From a virus, in the IMG/VR virus record IMGVR_UViG_3300027668_000120, positions 1 to 21,859 of that record: a stretch of 21,859 nucleotides of DNA; one strand, written 5' to 3'. Position 1 is the first letter of the stretch. Every line of letters starts with the position of its first letter. Made by a program: the position numbers and the translations under genes. Below, in pieces: positions 18,832-21,859 of this stretch. Below the pieces are notes generated by a model. It was not told the origin of the DNA and did no database searches. It worked only from the letters and a program-made list of their open reading frames with translations.

Positions 18832-20143
18832 GTTCGACGATTTCTTAAAGCTTGAAGAAGCCAAAGCTGGTTACGAATTGTATCATAAAGACTTTTCGAG
18901 TGCGATGCAACACGCATACGACCACGCAAAGAAAAAACATGGTATTACTATTAAACCTAGTGAAATTGACGACAAAGTTGCGTCTGGTCCTCGTAAGCCA
19001 AGCAATGGTAAGACAAACACCTATCGCCTAAAAGGTGATAAGGGTGCTATTCAAGTACAGGTATATAACACTGGTAACAAGTACGAATTGAATATGTATA
19101 AAGAATCTATTGATGAAGGTAGAGCCTTAGATGCGTTACGTAAAGACATGAGCAAGCGTACTGCAAGCAATCAAAGTGATCATGCCGCAAACAAAGCACG
19201 TGCCACTAAAAATCAAAAAGACTTAGAAGATTTTCGTAAAAAGAACTCTAAGGTATTAAATAAGAAGAATAACGAAGCTACGACCCCTCAAGAAGAAGGT
19301 GTAGAACATACTAAAGACCCAAAGAGTCATGTCAAACTTAATAAAGAAACTGGTAAATATTGCGTTTATGATATGAAAGATAAGAAGGTTGCAGAGTTTG
19401 ATATGAAGGACGAAGCAGAAGCATATGCAGTAAAGAACCACGATGCATTGATGAATGAAGGTGTAGAAGTAGTACAAGAACTCACTGCCGCCGAAAAGAA
19501 GCTTGTCAATACAATGTATGACAAGAAGGGCAATCTCACCCCTATTGGCAAAAAGGTTATGAACCATGGCAAGACGAAGGGCGACAATGGATTTGTTGAG
19601 TCTGTAGAACTTGAAGAAGCTCTTTCACCACAACAAATTTCCAAAATGAAAAAGCAATATGCAAATACTGGTGATCGTATTTCTGTTGAAGCTTCAATGA
19701 AAATGAGTGCTATGGTCAAGAAGTTTGGTGATGAAGAACTTGTACAACTAGCTAAAGCTGATATTAAGTGGATTTCTACATCTGCAATTACTGCGCTTAT
19801 CATTAAAGGTAAGGCAAAAATGCTTGACGAGTCTTTTGATATTGACGCCGCCGTTACTGCTTTAGCTGAAGCTGGACTATGGGATAACATCCATAATAAG
19901 CGTAAGCGTATTAAAAAAGGTTCAGGCGAAAAGATGCGTAAACCTGGTTCAAAAGGTGCGCCAAGCAATCAAGATTTTAAAGACGCATCTGAGGATGCAG
20001 ATATTGATGAAATTAAAATTCCAGACTTAGCTAAGGTTATTAGAGGTACTGGTCTTAAAACGTTTAAAAATAAACATTACAACGTTAAGAAAACAAAGAC
20101 TGACCTTGCTGGTCTAAAAGCTAGATTAGCGAAAATGGGATAA
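18824..20143 (+). CDS. Modular protein with capsid-targeting-like start and repeated protease-type sites (439 aa)
   Basis: 439 residues. MHKFDDFLKLEEAKAG has the shared F4-x-x-F7-L8 start and an L-E-E/A site (10-12). Segments then follow, each near another [L/I]-x-E: a domain at 17-92 (YELYHKDFSSAMQHAYDHAK) ending at I-D-E/G (96-98); a hydrophilic linker; a KETGKYCVYDMKDKKVAEFD mini-domain (174-193); a helical part ending at L-E-E/A (263-265); a domain at 267-334 (LSPQQISKMKKQYANTGDRI, then LAKADIKWISTSAI) like one I recall from marine T4-like phages; then L-A-E/A (347-349), I-D-E (394-396) and a basic C-terminus. This reads like a polyprotein of small packaged domains. It overlaps the previous gene by eight bases and the next by TAATG. 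Function of the pieces unknown. Confidence 0.8.
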   Translation: MHKFDDFLKLEEAKAGYELYHKDFSSAMQHAYDHAKKKHGITIKPSEIDDKVASGPRKPSNGKTNTYRLKGDKGAIQVQVYNTGNKYELNMYKESIDEGRALDALRKDMSKRTASNQSDHAANKARATKNQKDLEDFRKKNSKVLNKKNNEATTPQEEGVEHTKDPKSHVKLNKETGKYCVYDMKDKKVAEFDMKDEAEAYAVKNHDALMNEGVEVVQELTAAEKKLVNTMYDKKGNLTPIGKKVMNHGKTKGDNGFVESVELEEALSPQQISKMKKQYANTGDRISVEASMKMSAMVKKFGDEELVQLAKADIKWISTSAITALIIKGKAKMLDESFDIDAAVTALAEAGLWDNIHNKRKRIKKGSGEKMRKPGSKGAPSNQDFKDASEDADIDEIKIPDLAKVIRGTGLKTFKNKHYNVKKTKTDLAGLKARLAKMG

Positions 20144-20490
20144 TGAAAAGCTTTAAACGATTCCTAGAACATCCTAATTGTGGCACACCAGATTGTTGCC
20201 AGAATTGTACAGAACCAGTAGAGGAAGCTCGTGGAGAAGATTCCAAGGGGCACAAGATAGCAACCAAAGATGGTGCTGGCATGACTGCTAAAGGTGTCGC
20301 CGCCTATAGACGTAAGAACCCAGGAAGTAAACTCAAAACAGCCGTTACAGGCAAAGTTAAAGCAGGCAGTAAAGATGCTGGACGCCGTAAATCATTCTGT
20401 GCTCGTATGAGTGGAATGAAAGGTCCTATGAAAGACGAGAAGGGTAGACCAACTCGTAAGGCAATGTCGCTTAGAAGGTGGAAGTGTTAA
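20143..20490 (+). CDS. DUF6321-like protein with Cys-rich leader (115 aa)
   Basis: 115 residues, basic. MKSFKRFLEHPN shares the F4-x-x-F7-L8 start, but an [L/I]-x-E cut site is not clear. A cysteine cluster CGTPDCCQNC (13-22) could bind a metal or form disulfides. Residues 45-115 (DGAGMTAKGVAAYRRKNPGS, later GRRKSFCARMSGMKGPMKDE, RPTRKAMSLRRWKC) match the DUF6321 family, basic phage proteins with the ending RPTRKAxxxRxWxC. The charge suggests DNA association inside the head. The ATG overlaps the upstream stop (TAATG). Function not established. Confidence 0.85.
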   Translation: MKSFKRFLEHPNCGTPDCCQNCTEPVEEARGEDSKGHKIATKDGAGMTAKGVAAYRRKNPGSKLKTAVTGKVKAGSKDAGRRKSFCARMSGMKGPMKDEKGRPTRKAMSLRRWKC

Positions 20491-20531
20491 ATGGAAACGT
20501 TTAAAATACACCTGTTGATAATTAATATATA

Positions 20532-20539
20532 TATAAATG
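20532..20539 (+). promoter_or_regulatory. Variant late promoter TATAAATG
   Basis: TATAAATG, one mismatch from the late octamer, 19 bases before the ATG at 20559 in a TA-rich gap. Plausible start for the coiled-coil protein and the large protein after it. Confidence 0.5.
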
Positions 20540-20558
20540 ATAATAGGAAGTAATGCAT

Positions 20559-20834
20559 ATGCCTCAAGACGCAAAAAGATTGGATAGGATCGAAGAAAAA
20601 ATCGATACCTTGTCTGCTGCAATGATTGCTTTCGCACGTGCAGAAGAAAAATTGATAAACCTTGAGCAAAGGCATGTTGCTCAGTATGAGAGAATGAACA
20701 AATTCTCAGAGAAACTAGATAAAATAGATGCTCAAATGACTACCAATGCTTTAACAATATCAACAATAAACAAACTTTTCTGGATAGTAACAGTAGCCGT
20801 AGTATCGGCACTTGTAGCTAACTTCTGGATGTAG
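20559..20834 (+). CDS. Coiled-coil protein with C-terminal membrane anchor (DUF7201-like, 91 aa)
   Basis: 91 residues from the ATG at 20559, eight bases after GGAAG; the ATG at 20553 is only two bases from that site. Residues 5-65 are a heptad-type coiled coil (KRLDRIEEKIDTLSAAMIAF, then RAEEKLINLEQRHVAQYERM), and 72-90 a hydrophobic helix (LFWIVTVAVVSALVANFW), so the protein is tail-anchored with its coil in the cytoplasm. This is a common small phage protein type (I associate it with DUF7201). Shape would fit a holin accessory or an envelope-acting factor, but the family is not characterised to my knowledge. Not of the capsid-leader type. Confidence 0.8.
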   Translation: MPQDAKRLDRIEEKIDTLSAAMIAFARAEEKLINLEQRHVAQYERMNKFSEKLDKIDAQMTTNALTISTINKLFWIVTVAVVSALVANFWM

Positions 20835-20844
20835 GGAGACCACA

Positions 20845-21859
20845 ATGGATACCGAAGACATTAAAAACATGACAACTGCCTACTTGCAAGTATTGGCAGA
20901 AGCTAAGAAGAAAAAAGATGGTATGCACAAAATGCCAGACGGATCAATGATGAAAGACGATGATCCGAGTATGAAAGAAAAAAAGAAACTTGACCCAGTT
21001 GATAAGAACGCTTTAAAAGGCGACCATGACGATCGTGAAGATAGTGACATCGACAATGATGGTGATACAGATGCGTCAGACGAATATCTACATAATCGCC
21101 GTAAGACTATTAAAAAGTCTATGAAGAACGATTCAAAAGACGAAAGCTATGGTAACGTTACACCTAAAATGGCTAAAGGCGTTATGATGGGTAAAGGTAG
21201 TAATTTGCCTAAGATTAATAAAGGTGTTAAAATGGGTAAGCCAATAGCAGGTAAATCTGAGACATATAAAGCTCAACCTAAAAGTCAAGTATCATTAGCA
21301 CCAAATAATCCTTTAGATAAGATGAAGCCTAAAAAAGAAATGATGAAGTTAAAGGCTATGAAAAATTTGTATATGAATAAAAAAGAGTCTGCTGATCGTA
21401 AAGCTTTAAGGAATGAAGAAGTAGAAGACCTACAGGAGTTAGGTATTGACACACTCAGAAACTACGTTAAGAAAAAAGTCGGTAGAAATGCTCGTGCTAG
21501 TGAACTTTTAAAAGCTTACTACGCCGTTGCCAAAGCAGATGGATTTAAAAAACTTAGTAAAGCCGACGAAGAAGCAGTGGTGCAGTTGATTAAAGACCAA
21601 GAAGCTAAAGTAAAGAAAGCTGAAAAGAGTATCAATCGTATCCAATTAGCTAAATTAAAAGCTACGGCAAAGGCTGATAATATGGGTATTGATATGATTT
21701 TTAGTAAAGATGGCAAAGCAATGAGTAAATCAAAGATGAGCATGGATCCAACAAGATTTATAGAAGAAGTTCAAGTAGCAGAAAATCGTTGGCCTATATA
21801 TAATAAGATAATGGAAAATCGTGCTATGCAAACTAAAGGTGCTACAGAACCAGAAGGAA
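20845..21859 (+). CDS. Large Lys/Asp-rich protein, 3' end outside window
   Basis: At least 338 codons, open at the window edge; GGGAGA precedes the ATG by six bases. The N-terminus MDTEDIKNMTTAYLQVLAEA ends in an L-A-E/A site (17-19), again of the prohead-protease type. Next is a Lys/Met/Asp-rich low-complexity region with DIDNDGDTDASD, an EF-hand/dockerin-like acidic loop, followed by EYLHNRRKTIKKS. A DLQELGIDTLRNYVKKKVGR segment and a long helical region follow, and the visible end reads RFIEEVQVAENRWPIYNKIM, with two further sites. Similar Lys-rich proteins with a D-x-D-x-D-G loop occur in marine T4-like phages (from memory). Its position after the leader-bearing proteins suggests a head-internal or core protein. 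Exact role unknown. Confidence 0.75.
   Translation, partial: MDTEDIKNMTTAYLQVLAEAKKKKDGMHKMPDGSMMKDDDPSMKEKKKLDPVDKNALKGDHDDREDSDIDNDGDTDASDEYLHNRRKTIKKSMKNDSKDESYGNVTPKMAKGVMMGKGSNLPKINKGVKMGKPIAGKSETYKAQPKSQVSLAPNNPLDKMKPKKEMMKLKAMKNLYMNKKESADRKALRNEEVEDLQELGIDTLRNYVKKKVGRNARASELLKAYYAVAKADGFKKLSKADEEAVVQLIKDQEAKVKKAEKSINRIQLAKLKATAKADNMGIDMIFSKDGKAMSKSKMSMDPTRFIEEVQVAENRWPIYNKIMENRAMQTKGATEPEG

Noticed and set aside
19366-19968. Long open frame (200 codons) on the minus strand
   Set aside because: Antisense to the well-supported 439-aa gene; its translation is a low-complexity Ser/Leu/Phe mix with no domain, as expected opposite a Lys/Glu-rich gene.
20491-20553. 20-codon frame METFKIHLLIINIYINDNRK
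   Set aside because: It begins like the leader pattern, but lacks a proper ribosome site, runs through the variant late promoter and ends in TA-rich sequence; probably chance.

Overview
This window looks like part of the genome of a T4-like myovirus, probably marine. The evidence is a gp32-type single-strand binding protein, a gp33-like late-transcription co-activator beside it, several copies of the T4 late promoter octamer TATAAATA, a reverse-strand endolysin block, and many small genes of families I recall from marine T4-like phages (from memory, not searched). The sequence is AT-rich. Genes are tightly packed, often with TAATG or ATGA stop/start overlaps, and no gap exceeds 300 bases. I see no tRNA, rRNA, CRISPR array or insertion sequence. 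The host cannot be named from this sequence; sigma70-like promoters (TTGACA/TTTACA) suggest an ordinary bacterial host.

Layout. (1) 1-3764: the 3' end of one DNA methyltransferase gene, a complete second methyltransferase, a run of small unknown genes, a SpeD-like pyruvoyl decarboxylase homologue and a small WYL_2-like protein. (2) 3770-5926: a late promoter and small membrane protein, then a conserved basic protein, a gp33-like co-activator and gp32. (3) 5979-7780, minus strand: a GH19 endolysin, an 88-aa conserved protein and a P-loop-like protein, converging on gp32 at a bidirectional terminator. (4) 7907-9541: a 544-aa calcineurin-like metallophosphoesterase resembling the phage T5 A1 protein. 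(5) 9588-15613: an early-type region of small proteins, most behind their own TTGACA promoter, plus two further DNA methyltransferases and an unusual ABC-ATPase/GNAT fusion. (6) 15624-21859: a late region encoding a zeta-toxin-like kinase, a CHCC zinc protein, a very basic protein, a cytidylyltransferase-like enzyme, a modular 439-aa protein, a DUF6321-like protein, a coiled-coil membrane protein and a large lysine/aspartate-rich protein cut off by the window edge.

How the parts fit. Regions 4-5 look like a host-takeover and DNA-modification programme run from host-type promoters. gp33 in region 2 would, as in T4, switch transcription to TATAAATA promoters, which are seen in front of the endolysin block and the last region. 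The most interesting signal is in region 6. Several consecutive proteins begin with the same short pattern (aromatic at residue 4 or 5, aromatic or His three residues later, then usually Leu/Ile), often followed by an [L/I]-x-E site. That closely resembles the capsid-targeting sequence and prohead-protease site of T4 internal head proteins. I infer that this block encodes a set of capsid-packaged, possibly injected proteins, including two enzyme-like ones.
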